From Apiotrichum sp. Y4204 (lineage: Eukaryota; Basidiomycota; Tremellomycetes; Trichosporonales; Trichosporonaceae), in NCBI GenBank assembly GCA_025531455.1, contig JAMYHL010000137.1, positions 1 to 51,440 on the forward strand: DNA of 51,440 nt. Direction: 5' to 3'. Below, piece after piece: positions 21,822 through 32,697 of the stretch. Each line of letters begins with the position of its first letter. Position 1 is the first letter of the stretch. The notes below the pieces were generated by a model that made no database searches, was not told the origin of the DNA, and saw only the letters and a program-made list of their open reading frames with translations. A program made the position numbers and the translations under genes.

Positions 21822-22452
21822 GTGGTTGGCCACTCGGCAGCACACTCTACTCTGGTAGCGTCAGATTGTTGCCCCTTGAAGTTCCCCAGAATGTAGTATG
21901 AATTCAGTGCACTGCAATCCTGCGAAGCAATAACGATGGCTGCTGGCGAATGTGACGCAACGCCTAGTGACTTTAGTGACTGGTCAGCGATCAGCGAGCT
22001 GTCCTGAGTATTGTGAACGAGGCACGGCATTATTGGGCCAGACATAAACACATGTAGCCGGGGAGCCAAGCGCCAGGCGCGCAGACGCCGCATCTAGGCG
22101 ACACCGGATGTATCAAGCAGATAATGTGCAGGCTGAAGTGAGCATCAGAGTAGCGATTAGATGGCAGCCTTCCGGATCGCCGCCAAGTCAGTGCCACGAA
22201 GCGGGGGGAAGCTAAACTCATATCCACAAACGTCGAGTTTGGAGTTCTCTTGAAACCTTGAACACCGGTCCAAGTCGCTACCGCGTTCTGTTGAGTTGCC
22301 GACGTCGACCGTGTGAAACCGGTAGCTCTCACCCCCACCCGTCGGCTCCCCACTCGCTCTCCCTTTCCATCCGTCTTCCTCTTACACTCTGCCTCCCACC
22401 AGCGTTCGAGTCGTGTACATGCTATGCTACTGCCTATGCGGGATCGTTGTGC
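21822..22452. other. Convergent 3' region
   Basis: A spacer of 631 bp between the stops of the cysteine-rich peptide gene (+) and bL28m (-). It contains no supported gene. Confidence 0.6.
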
Positions 22453-23086
22453 CTAGCTCTTGGCCTGGAGGTCGCGGCGGAGCGCGTGGAGCGAGTCAAA
22501 AAGCTCGGCACGCAGCTTGCGGCCGTACGGCGTAAGCTTCGATGGCGGGCGGGAGAGCTGTGGGCGAGAGAGTGTGTCGGCGTAGGACAGGAGGAAGAGT
22601 AGCCGGGTGACAACATGTGGAGATCGGGGAAGCAGAGTCGGAGTTGAGATGAAAGCCAGATAATGAGGCAGGTGACGGACGACACGGGCGGTGATAAATA
22701 AAGACAATCGCGCAAAATCACATGCAGTAGGGCAACGGCAGCGAAGAAACCCATGTCAGCATTCTGTTCTCTCCAACTCCCGTCTCTGCTTTCCAACTCA
22801 CGAGCGTGCCCTCGATACCGCCATTCTTGTCGACCGTCTTGATATCACGCGCGGCCATCTTAACGCGGCGCAGCTGCTGCACACTGTCGGTCTCCCTGCG
22901 CGCGGCAAACGCATCGCCAACGACATTGACGGGGAGATTGTGCCGTCCGACGTTCGGGCGCCAGATGCGGCGCGTCTTGGTCATCGAGTGCGGGACGTTG
23001 TTGCCCGCCGCGCGCCGCGGGAGCGGGAGGATCGCCGGGTGGCTGATGCGGCTTAGCAGCGGGGTCACTGCGCGGGGGGCCGACAT
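22453..23086 (-). CDS. MRPL24: Mitochondrial large-subunit ribosomal protein bL28m, 129 aa
   Basis: Two exons on the minus strand: 22802-23086 and 22453-22557, with a 244-nt phase-0 intron. The first about 33 residues are basic and Ser/Ala-rich without acids (MSAPRAVTPLLSRISHPA), as in mitochondrial presequences. The core has MTKTRRIWRPNVGRHNL and a segment ending VKMAARDIKTVDKNGGIEG, the conserved bL28 pattern (KT+R.W.PN, then a basic helix and a D+.GG turn). The short second exon supplies a basic amphipathic tail (LTPYGRKLRAELFDSL). The protein would sit in the mitoribosome large subunit. It is transcribed divergently from the cytosolic uL1 gene, with 447 bp between start codons. Confidence 0.88.
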
Positions 23087-23533
23087 TTTGGGCTGGTGGT
23101 GAAGGTGGGGGTGGTGGTGAGCGGCAGGAAGTTGGTGTCAAGCTCGATGGAGGTGGTGATGGTGAGCGAAGTCTCGAAATCTCGGCAAGACATGGATGGA
23201 AAACGGGATTCTCAAAATGATCCCGTTGCTCTAGGTCGCATGAATACCACACCAACCTCTCGTGGTCGAAGGCCACACATTCTAAAACTCCGATAACGCC
23301 GCTTCACTGTACGAGATTTGCACCAAATAATTTTTGGTGTCTTGTCAGTCCCACCACCCAGACCGGGGGGGGGACCAGGCTGAGCCAACCATCCAGGCTG
23401 CACACGACTATGGCACTATGGCCCTCTGGCGCTGGGTGGTGCGCTCCGCTGGTGCTGCTGGTGCTGCTGGTGCCAAAAGCATTGTCGAGAACTTTGGCCA
23501 TCCTCCAACCCTCAACACCCCAAAAAATCAAAA
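23087..23533. promoter_or_regulatory. Bidirectional ribosomal-protein promoter region
   Basis: The 447-bp gap between bL28m (-) and uL1 (+) start codons must hold both promoters. It includes a G9 run (near 23367) and a CTGGTGCTG-type repeat (about 23441-23477). No specific factor site is evident. Confidence 0.5.
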
Positions 23534-24406
23534 AGTGAGCTGACCCAACGACACCGGCGACGACGACGACCGCGACGCCGATAGCGCCGGCAGCCATGAT
23601 CCCACCCGCTGACCCTCAGTGTCGAAGCTCCAGGCCTCAAGCGTGCGAACTGCCATCCGCGACGTCCTCTACCAGTCGTCGCTGGAGGGCCAGAAGGCTG
23701 GTTCGGGCTTCAAGAAGCGCAACTTCGTCGAGACTATTGAGCTCCAGATTGGTCTCAAGAACTACGACACCAACCGTGACAAGCGTGTGCGTATTGGAGA
23801 AAGTGGCGATGGTAGATGGACAACCTTCTTGTGGAAGGCTAAAGCTGTCTTGCCCCCCAAACTCATTCCTTGAAACTCTCTGACGGACAGTTCTCGGGCA
23901 CCATCAAGCTCCCCCACGTTCCCCGTCCCCGCATGCAGCTCTGCATTCTCGCCGACGCTGCCGACGTTGACCGTGCCAAGCAGCTCGACGAGGAGCTCGC
24001 CTTCATGACCGTTGAGGACCTTAAGAAGCTCAACAAGAACAAGAAGCTCGTCAAGAAGCTCGCCGCCAAGTACGACGCTTTCCTCGCCTCGGAGGCCCTC
24101 ATCAAGCAGATTCCCCGTCTCCTCGGTCCCGGTCTCTCCAAGGCCGGAAAGTTCCCCACCCCCGTCTCGCACTCGGAGGACCTTGCCCGCAAGATCAACG
24201 AGGTCCGCTCGACCATCAAGTTCCAGCTCAAGAAGGTTCTCTGCCTCGGTGTCGCCGTCGGCCACGTCGACATGGAGGAGGATCAGATCATGCAGAACAC
24301 CATGCTGTCGATCAACTTCCTCATCTCGCTTCTTAAGAAGCAGTGGCAGAACATTGGCTCGCTCCACATCAAGTCGACCATGGGCAAGCCTCAGCGCCTC
24401 TTCTAA
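23534..24406 (+). CDS. RPL1: 60S ribosomal protein uL1 (L10a), 227 aa
   Basis: Three coding exons: 23534 (one nucleotide, the A of ATG), 23620-23786 and 23891-24406; introns of 85 and 104 nt. No ATG precedes [10 protein letters not shown] in frame. A GTGAGC donor right after an A (AATCAAAAA|GTGAGC) and the CCCTCAG acceptor before TGTCGAAG recreate ATG-TCG, so the start codon is split by the first intron. The protein has [70 protein letters not shown] and [19 protein letters not shown], near-invariant in eukaryotic uL1. This protein forms the L1 stalk, which binds E-site tRNA. It is about 10 residues longer than yeast Rpl1 because of an insertion around residues 22-31. Codon bias is strong. 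Confidence 0.96.
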
Positions 24407-26581
24407 ACGCCGTCCTGTATTAGTGCAGCAGTCATCGACATGATGTTTTTTACCGTCCCGCTCTGGCCTCGATCTCTCAGTGTCCGACCGCGCATGGAAA
24501 ACATATAGCAACCGGAGCATCTCGCACGCTTATACCCAAGTCTTGTCTGACCCCTTCATTGGGATATCGGAGGCCGAGGGGAGCTAGTTTTCTATGAGTG
24601 TAGGATCTTGAGAGTCGGGATCTAGAGTGGTGTGTTGATGTATTGGCGTTACCGCATATTGGTTGTGCAAGACTGAGGCAGACATCAAGTCGAGTAGACG
24701 GTCGCGGAGTACCAGTTACTCATTGAGCAGTCAAGTGGCGAATAGCCAGTGTTGCCAGATCGAAGCCCGATGAGGATTGCCCAGTCTAGCGCAACAAGCA
24801 GATACGAGTCGGATAGTGCTCTGAGTATCCTGTCTACATCATGCGATCTTTTGTTGTCCTACGTATGGGTCAGCTACGGCATTGGATGTATCAGCGACGT
24901 CGTATATCGACTCGTGACCCAGTCATCCATTGTCAACCGTCAGCCAAGAAGAGTACGTATGCAGCACTGGATTGTCAAGCTTTGCGAGATTATGTGCTGG
25001 ACGCTGGTCACATTACGGCGGGTTCCAACGGCAGTGAGGAATGAGAGTGTGAGATATGAGATTCCCGCCAGTACGCCAGTGGAGCCAGGCTCGGCTCCTC
25101 TTCCTGTGCCGCGCTGCTGACGAAAGTTGCACTACACACTACACTGGGCGCCACAAGCTTATTGATCTGTCGACGGCGTTGTCCGTTCCAACGTTTCGCG
25201 CATCGCCGCCGCGGTAAAACGAGAGATAATTCGATGCCGGCGGCACCACATGGTGCACACAATTACTTATCTCGTGCAGGTCTTTGTGGCTGCTTCTTGG
25301 CCGCTTGGCCGCTCGTCGCCACAGAGCTTGCAGGATGGTATGCAGCCGTCGCGCTCGGCGCGCTCGGCAAAGGGTAAACCGAAGGTACGAAGGTGGGAAC
25401 AAGGGCTTGCATGTTCTGTGTCGCATTCGTTGGGTCCTGAGTGATTGAGTGATCGAGCGTCACTGTGTGAGAGCCTCACAGGATCACAGGAATCCCAGGC
25501 CGACCACGACCCAGACGCACACGACACAACAGACAGTTTGTCAACGATCAACGACACGCAACACCACATACGAGAGACAGTTCTTGTCCCCAACGCCCAT
25601 ATCCATCCCCATTGCCATTGCTGCTCTCCCCATCACCATCTTATACCTTGTTCCTCCATCTCTCGTCTCCCGGCGACTCCGTGGTGGATATCGGACTTCC
25701 ACTACAAGTCGGACCCTCAGTGTGGGCTGTGGGCAAGCGTCGAGCTAGGTCCTTGCCCGCCAGCTCAAAGACATCCAACGTCTCGTACAGTTCCAACTCG
25801 TCCCCATCTCGACTCTGTTCACTTCTCCGACTCTTTGTGACTTACACAGTCAACCCACTATCATCCCTGTGTACTACCTCCGCTGTATCCTCGGTCGTCG
25901 ACCAACCACAGGGCAACCGCACCATCCGCCCCGTCCGTCCCTGACGTATCCGACACCCGGGCGTCGACGGCCCCGCACGCCCCCCGCACTCCGCCGCGAT
26001 CGACTCGACCGGCGACCAGTGGCCGATCTTCCCACAGCCCCCATAGGAGGACAAGACGCCGAACGCTCGCCCACGCAACACGCCCGCACCCCGGACCCGG
26101 CCACTCTTTCCATTTGCATTCTCCTCGGAGGCTTGTACAACTCGAGCGGACCGCCACTACAAGCCAATTACAGGGCCGAGGTGACAACAGCAACGGGCAA
26201 TTTGTCTCTGCCCCGAGAATCTAGGACCACTGGCCATCAGTCGACTCCGACAACGATCATCCCCAGGATCCACTCCAAAGTCGCCAACTCTCGGACTCGC
26301 CGCTCAGATCACCTCTTACGCGTCCCGTGCTGACTCAGTCACGCAATCACGACGACGACGACCAACCTCCACTTTTTGTCCTCCCAGTGCTGGATGCGAC
26401 TCGATAGAAGTCAGAGGCAGAGAGAACAAGAAAGCGAGAAAGACAGCAAGCGGCCGCATAAGCTCGCTCTGCGGACCAAATATATTGAGAGATAGGCCAC
26501 TGGCCAGCAACAGCAGCCTAGACAACATCATCGCTACCACCCATCTCCGGACGCTCACGCGGCCCCCGACGCGTGAACGCC
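24407..26581. other. Intergenic and likely long arrestin leader, 2.2 kb
   Basis: No supported protein gene. The 3' UTR of uL1 lies at the left. From about 25440 the sequence is C-rich, with ACAC and CCATC strings, and has several overlapping frames up to 154 codons on both strands. This fits a long 5' leader or regulatory region of the arrestin gene better than a coding gene. Confidence 0.5.
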
Positions 26582-29049
26582 ATGCTCAAATGGGGATCGG
26601 CACGTCGTAACAGTGCCGCGCGGCAGGGCGAGTCGTCCGCCGCGGCGCAGGATCCCGGGTCAGTGTCGAACGGCTCGGGATCCAGCTTTGGAACGATATC
26701 ATCACTTGGAGTACCGCCGGGCTCTCCGCGGCGGGGATCGAGAGGAAACGCGGCATTAGAGGCGCTGCGAGGCCGCGTTAGGTCGTCGTCGTCCGCAACG
26801 TCGCCGGCGCACCGCGCTGCGATGAGCGCGACGCACCATACGCGAACGGACAGCGGCACAGCGCCGCCAGCGAATGCTACCGGTAACAGACGGGCGGTGG
26901 AGGAAGTGATGCTTGATCGCCAGGCGATCGAGCGCCTTCAGACATCGTCTGCGCCGGCTGCCCTCCGTTCATCTACACCGCCACCATACGCCCACCACTC
27001 GCTTGACCGCTCGCCGCTGCCGAACCCGATGGCGCTCGACGACCGACCGCGCGTTCCCCCACCCATCTACCTCCGCTGCAGCAGTAACCAGCCACAATCC
27101 AAGCTCGGGACACTCACGATCCATCTGCCTGGGTGGTGAGTATCGCGAAACCCGTGTATTTCTGACCACCAGGGGTGTGGCGCTTGTACGGCCACCGCGC
27201 GCGTTCGACCTACACCCGCTCGAGGCGGGTTCATCGGGTCGTGAACCGCCTGCAGAGGACACAGTGCTCTCCGGAGCCATCGAGGTGGTCATGCGCGAGC
27301 GGCGGCGAGTTCAGGCGATTAGTGTCGGTGTGCAGAGCGTCGCGCGGTTGAATCTCGGCCAGATCCGCGGGTGGGAGGAAGACGGCATCTTTGAGCGTGG
27401 TGTGGAGATTCTCGGCGGCGGACCGGATACAGAGGGGATATGGCTTGAGAAAGGCAGTCAGAGGTAAGTCTATGTGTTGCTCCTAATCTGACTGAAGCTT
27501 CTCCTTCTCTATTCTGCTGCCCGCGACGCTGGCGACGCACGACTTTCACAACTTCGGGCGCATCTCGTACATTATCACGGCACGGGTGGCGGGTATCCCG
27601 GATTCAAGCGGGCGGCTGGGGTCGATGTTCAAGACGCGCGAGATCCCGATTCAAGGCGAGTGCCCCTACTATAACGACTTTCTCAGTGTCATCGCGCGCT
27701 CGGCCAGGCTGGCGGAAGAGCAGGAGAGAACCGGATCGCGGAACTGGCAGGGTTCACCGTTGCTGATGCCAATTGGTGGCCCATCGACAGACTTTGAGTC
27801 ATCGCCGCTGAGCACGCCAATGGACGAGGCGGCAATTGCGTTCCCTGGAGTTGAAGGGACTGGTGCCGCTGCGCAAGTGCGCGGACTGTACCACCGCCGG
27901 TCGAGTGCGGATCTCATCACACCGCCGCCGACTAATGGTTTCAACGGCCGACCTTCGCCGCTCCGCAATGACACGGACACAAGCTCGACCATGTCGCGCC
28001 AGAGTAGCAGCGAGGGCACAGTGCGTGGAGAAAAGACCGACTGGCTTACCGGTGACATTTGCGCGATCCGCAACCTCAAGATCCATGCCAACCCGTCGCC
28101 GACGACCGGCTCATACCAGCTTGACATTACGAAGGAGGGATACGTCGAGGGACTGGGGCCGTGGCGCTTTTCGGCGCAGAGCGACAACTTCACAATCGCA
28201 TCCGTCATGCTCATCAATCTCTCGATCCCCTCCCCCTCGCCGACATGTACAATTTTCTTTGTGCGCATCATTCTCTCGCAAAATTATTCGCTGCACTCGC
28301 CACGAACCCCAAACGACCCGCCATTTAAGCCCGAGCAGCCGAAGAACCACCTCGTGTACCAGGTTGGTCGGCCGCACCGCCACGGCGAGAGCGTGCTGGG
28401 CCACGACATCGAGGCGCTGTATCGCGGGCCCCAGGCCGGCGGGCGCCCGTCGCAGTCGCCCGCTGGTGGGTGGAAGACGCGGGCAGTTGCGCGCCTGCCG
28501 AACCACGAAAAGATTCGGCCCAGCACGAATCCGGGGTGAGTGCAGTGGCTTTTTTGGTTCTGACTCAGCTTCTAACCACACTGCAGCACAATCACGCCTA
28601 TCCGCGTCAGCCACGAGATCCTCGTGCGCATCTTCTACTCGATAGAAGGCGAGACGGTCGCGGGACGCAAGTGCATCAAGGGCCCGGGAGAGGTGCGCAT
28701 GTGCCAGGTCCGGCTGCCAATCATTGTCCCGAGCTGCTCATGTGGGACCGCGACGCTGAATCTGCCGACGTGTGAGTGTCATCTGGACTGAATCGCTCTG
28801 CTCTCTCTTCTCTTCTCACACCCAGACGCATGCGCCATTGATTCGACGTCGAACATGCCGGCGGACGGCATGGACATCGACCCTCGGAAGTTGTGCCAAT
28901 GTGGCGCGAGCTTTGCCGAACTCACAGCAAGTGCCATCCGGAAGAAGACGGATGAAGAGGACGGAAACACCCTACGCGTCACGGGGACAGGGAAGGGGCG
29001 CGAAGCAGCCGCCGACGCGACGACACCAGAGCCGAGTGGGAGCGGATAG
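26582..29049 (+). CDS. Alpha-arrestin-like protein, 763 aa
   Basis: Five exons: 26582-27135, 27173-27463, 27498-28535, 28587-28771, 28826-29049; introns 37, 34, 51 and 54 nt. The Ser/Ala-rich N-terminus (about 1-170) carries a PPPY motif (residues 133-136), the type of site bound by WW domains of NEDD4/Rsp5 ubiquitin ligases. The arrestin fold then begins (LTIHLPGWGVALVRPP) and continues with the typical SFSILLPATLATHDFHNFGR and ISYIITARV strands. After a disordered insert comes the C-terminal arrestin half (GDICAIRNLKIHANPSP, PIRVSHEILVRIFYS). The tail has paired cysteines (CSC, CQCG), as in several fungal arrestin-like proteins. Such proteins usually direct ubiquitination and endocytosis of plasma-membrane transporters; the cargo here is unknown. 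The frame begins with GTG upstream, so the first ATG was used. Confidence 0.9.
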
Positions 29050-29172
29050 ATGGTCTGGGATGTGTGCATGTGTGTAGATGGTACAGGGGTGTATGGATTA
29101 GTCACTGGCACAAGTCGGACACAGTGTATGCAATGGATACTGAGCGGTGTGCAGAATACGTGTAGTCAAGCT

Positions 29173-30032
29173 TTACTCCTCTTCCACTGCTGCCGGCCCC
29201 TCATTCTCCTCGAGCCACGCATCGAGCGTCTGCTCCCCGCGTTCAGGGAACCACCCATACTGCGCAAAGCTCACGCGCTCGCCAACACCAGAAACAGCGA
29301 CGACCTCGACACCCTCGGCCTCGAGCCGGTCCTTCTGCCGCGCGACGCCGAGGCCCTCGTCGCCGCGAGGCGAGATGATTCCCTTGCTGGAGATTACGCG
29401 CTAAAGTCAGGACAGGCCGGAGGTACGAGAGAAGAGAGAGGAGGAAAGCTCACCTGCCACGGGATGGTCGAGCCGGGAGGGAGGGACTTGAGCGCATTAC
29501 CGACGTGTCTGCCGTCAGCGCCGTCCTCGGAGACTGTCGACATGCGGTTGCTGCCACGCGGACTTGTGTTGCCTCGACCTCACGCCGCCCGGACTCGGAA
29601 GTGTCCAGCCAACAAGGCTCGCAAGGTACGGTTGATCTTCCGTGCCTCGCAACTTCGATTCTGCAAGTCTAGCTGCTTGGATCCGGGCTGGCCAGGGTGA
29701 TGTCCATGTTCGACGCATCGGCCCTTCGCCCGTGGCACTCACCGCGAGTAGTTTGGAAACCCGGCGAGCTTGGCAATGTGGCCTGCAGTTAGTAATCTGC
29801 AGCGAACGGCAAGGTGGCAAGGTGGTGGCAAGGTGGTGACCGGTGGGCAGTTGAGCTTGGGGGGGTTGACGTAACCTTGCTTGCTCGCTTCGGGGGATGA
29901 CGCGCGCCGGGCGGGGCGCTGACCTCCCTCCTTTCTAGCACCTCACTCACCATAGCTCGTTACCCTTCCTGGTGGGATACACCGTGTGATGTCGTACGTG
30001 CGTTCCGTTAGGACCGCGATGGTGTCGCTCAT
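29173..30032 (-). CDS. ATL1: Alkyltransferase-like DNA lesion-binding protein (ATL), 134 aa
   Basis: Four exons on the minus strand: 29951-30032, 29743-29782, 29454-29508, 29173-29400; introns of 168, 234 and 53 nt. The protein is the DNA-binding domain of O6-alkylguanine-DNA alkyltransferase, with PPGRVTSYG (Tyr27), FPNYSRHVGNALK (putative arginine finger Arg41) and IPWQRVISSKG. The catalytic Cys of PCHR is replaced by Trp58, which defines alkyltransferase-like proteins such as S. pombe Atl1. These bind O6-alkylguanine lesions without repairing them and hand them to nucleotide excision repair. The following His is Gln here (PWQR rather than PWHR). A Gly-rich segment (PRGDEGLGVARQKDRLEAEG) and an acidic tail follow. 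It converges on the arrestin gene (123 nt between stops) and is divergent from the phosphatase-like gene. Confidence 0.92.
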
Positions 30033-30620
30033 CGTGGTGGAGGCAGAGTGTAGAGCACAAGTAAATGGTCGATGTGGATGGAGGTGTGGAATCGTGGGCT
30101 CAGGGCCGGTTGGTTGTGGGTGGTGGCTGGGCGCCAAAAGGGCCGAGGGCCGAGACCGGGACCAGGGCCAGGGGCAGGGTTCTCCATGGTACCACCCAGT
30201 AAGCAGTGCTAGTGTGCACAGTTCCACACCGCGCCACTTTCCCTCCCCAACCCACTGTGTGTGTGTGTTGGATCTTTGGTGGATCAAAGAGTTGTAAAGT
30301 CAGCTGCATAACAACCAAATACTCAAGTAACAATCCACATTCCTTCACCACGAGAATCGAGTCTCAAGTATCCACACAACACTTCTCGGCGCTCGTCAGC
30401 ATTCGTTCACCGTCACATTCTCGAAATCGTCGCTTATCAACAGCATACTTGCATCGCGCTCCCTCCGACAGTGAAACCCATCTTCCGCTTCCTCCACACT
30501 TTCTCCTTCCTCGTCCCCCCCCCCCCAACCTCTCCCTTCCTCGCACTCGTCGCCACGTCTCCTCCCAATCTCCACATCTCACGCCTTCACGCATCGCCCT
30601 TCCCCGCCCCGCCTGCCGCC
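30033..30620. other. Divergent promoter region
   Basis: 588 bp between ATL (-) and the phosphatase-like gene (+). The right half is pyrimidine-rich, with a C run around 30517-30526, and probably forms the leader of the plus-strand gene. No protein gene is supported. Confidence 0.6.
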
Positions 30621-32135
30621 ATGGCCGCCCCGCTGGCGATACCCACGCCGGTGCCCCCGTGGCCGCCGGCCCAGCCGCCGGCACACATGCTCCTGCAGGA
30701 GTGGAAGTGAGTGGGCGAGTGCGGGGGGTGAGGGAATGAACGAGTGAAGCGCGTCGGAATTGATGACCTTGGCTGTGTTTGATTATCACTCGAAAATGAT
30801 TGCATGACCATGGGCCGGTACCGCCCGGCAAATGCCTCTCGCACCGCTCGCACCGACCGCGCCAACCTCCACTCTCCACCGTGTTTCCATCTAATGGCAG
30901 ATACGAGATGCGGCGTGAAGCGCAGCAGATCCTCCCGGGGCTGTTCCTTGGGCCGTTCCAGGCGAGTACGGGGCTCGCGCGCCTCAAGGAGCTCGGCATA
31001 ACGCACATGTGGGTGATTACCGGTTCGGGTTGAACGAGTGGCGATGAATGTGGGGCTGGCAGAGGTGCGATCACCGCCAAGAGCGAGGATCGGGTATCGC
31101 TCAGATCAAGGAATACTGATCGTTGATGTTGATTGTTGATCGTGCCCCGCTAGCAGCCATCTTGTCATGGTGATCTGGAGATCCGGAGGCACTGTTCTGC
31201 CGCTGTCGCTGCCCTGTCACCACCTCATCACAATCACTGACGCCAGCCTGTGCGTGCGCGACGGCGTCGAAGCGCGCCTCATCTTCCCCCGATTTCCCAC
31301 CGAGTTCCGGTATCTGACCCTCGACATTTCTGATTCAGGGGTGCGTACTGTCGCCATAACTGTGACCATGATTGGGATAGCAGCCGGGACAGAGGCTGCG
31401 GCTGTCATTAGGACAGCCACTGCGAGTGCCCTGGAACACTGGAACACCTCGTTTAGCAGGCGACTTGGGGCCGGATGGTTAGGCTCAGAGCCAAGGACAT
31501 TGGCCCACTGCGCCCTCCATGTCGCCAGCTGCAGCTGTCGCTTTGGCTCATTGGTCCATGCTCTTCCCAGTCATTCATGTCGCCTCACCTGCCAAATCCC
31601 CGGCTCAAACTGACCCGCAGATCCAGAACATAATTTCCCTCTTCCCCAGTACACGGCAGTTTATCGACGAGGCTCTGGGATGCGGCGGCGCGGTGCTCGT
31701 GCACTGCAACAGTGAGTGTCGCCCCAGCTGGTCAGGTGATATGCAAATCGGAAACTCACACCTACCCAGGCGGCATCGCGACGGCACCGGCAATCGTCAT
31801 GGGCTACCTGATGGACAAGTTCAGGTGGGACTACAGCACGGCGCTCATGTATGTTCAGAGCAAGCGGTACTGCGTGTCCCCGAACAGCGTGAGTTGCGAG
31901 TACACACCAGAGCTGACAGGAGTTTGAGATCCAACTGCGGGAATATTCTGCGATTGTGGCGGCGCAGGCGGCGCTCGCAGGGCACGCAAACGGCATGATT
32001 GGCGAGCACAAGCGGCCATGGGATGGCGAGGGGTGAGTGATCCAGTGGCTCTTGAGCTTGGGGGTTATGTTGACGGGCAGCGAGGCGCCGATCGGCAAGC
32101 GGAGGCACGACTCGCTTGTCATGGAAGAGGACTGA
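30621..32135 (+). CDS. Dual-specificity phosphatase-like (STYX-like) protein, 221 aa
   Basis: Seven exons: 30621-30706, 30901-31008, 31247-31340, 31621-31711, 31770-31888, 31920-32032, 32081-32135. Introns range from 280 nt to only 31 nt; two donors are GTGGGT and GTGCGT. Family features in order are a Pro-rich N-terminus, EAQQILPGLFLGPFQAS, LGITHILCVRDG, DISDSG, and the phosphatase loop VLVHCNSGIATAPAIV, then an ALMYVQSKRYCVSPN helix typical of DSP folds. In the signature HCxxGxxR the Cys125 is present but the Arg is Thr131 and the following Ser/Thr is Ala. The P-loop arginine that binds phosphate is therefore missing, so the protein is probably catalytically dead, like STYX pseudophosphatases. 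The C-terminus is charged and hydrophilic. Exon junctions are all frame-consistent; the long introns make 5' exons slightly less certain. Confidence 0.85.
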
Positions 32136-32697
32136 GAGCGACGGAGACGCACGCGCACACGACCAGCATGACAAGAGGCATAGAGAGCGGCGACCCACAC
32201 ACTACCACTACCGTACTAGTTTGCTCGTCAGTCACTTAGACCACCATTACAATACCCCTACCGCATGTGGCGGTCTTCCCCCGCACAATGTTGTACAGTA
32301 ACACACTTTCAGCACACTTCCACTTGACTCTCTTGGCCCACCTTGACGCCACTGTAGACGTTATGTAATGCATGGCAAGATCAGCAGGGATAGACAGACA
32401 GATTGAACTAGTTGGGGTATTGTGAGCTTAAGTGCTCCTAGGGCGGGAAAACTAGAGGCTGGAGATGGGTTTCGATCGAAATAGGGCTCAGATGGGTCCA
32501 GGTCGGGGAGCGCCTCGCGCTCGCAATGTCAAAGTCTCGGATGGGGGGAATGGGGGATACAGGGGAGGGGTACTTTTGACTCCTGCGTGATCGTTACAGC
32601 TATCATAAGAATAGGAGAGGTATCGGGGAATGTTGGGACTGGAACCATTGCTCAGAACCAGATACGGCGCACGGCGCACTGACCTCTGGCCAGCAGC
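32136..32697. other. Convergent 3' region
   Basis: 562 bp between the stops of the phosphatase-like gene (+) and the large low-complexity gene (-). No supported feature inside. Confidence 0.6.

Noticed and set aside
25869..26333. A 154-codon plus-strand frame before the arrestin gene
   Set aside because: Pro/Arg/Thr-rich from C-rich leader DNA, with competing minus-strand frames. It is better explained as leader or promoter sequence.
29254..29271. A minus-strand string resembling the 5' end of U4 snRNA (AGCTTTGCGCAGTATGG)
   Set aside because: It lies inside the last ATL exon and encodes a conserved-frame segment (SFAQYGW). No U4 structure or terminator follows, so it is a chance match.
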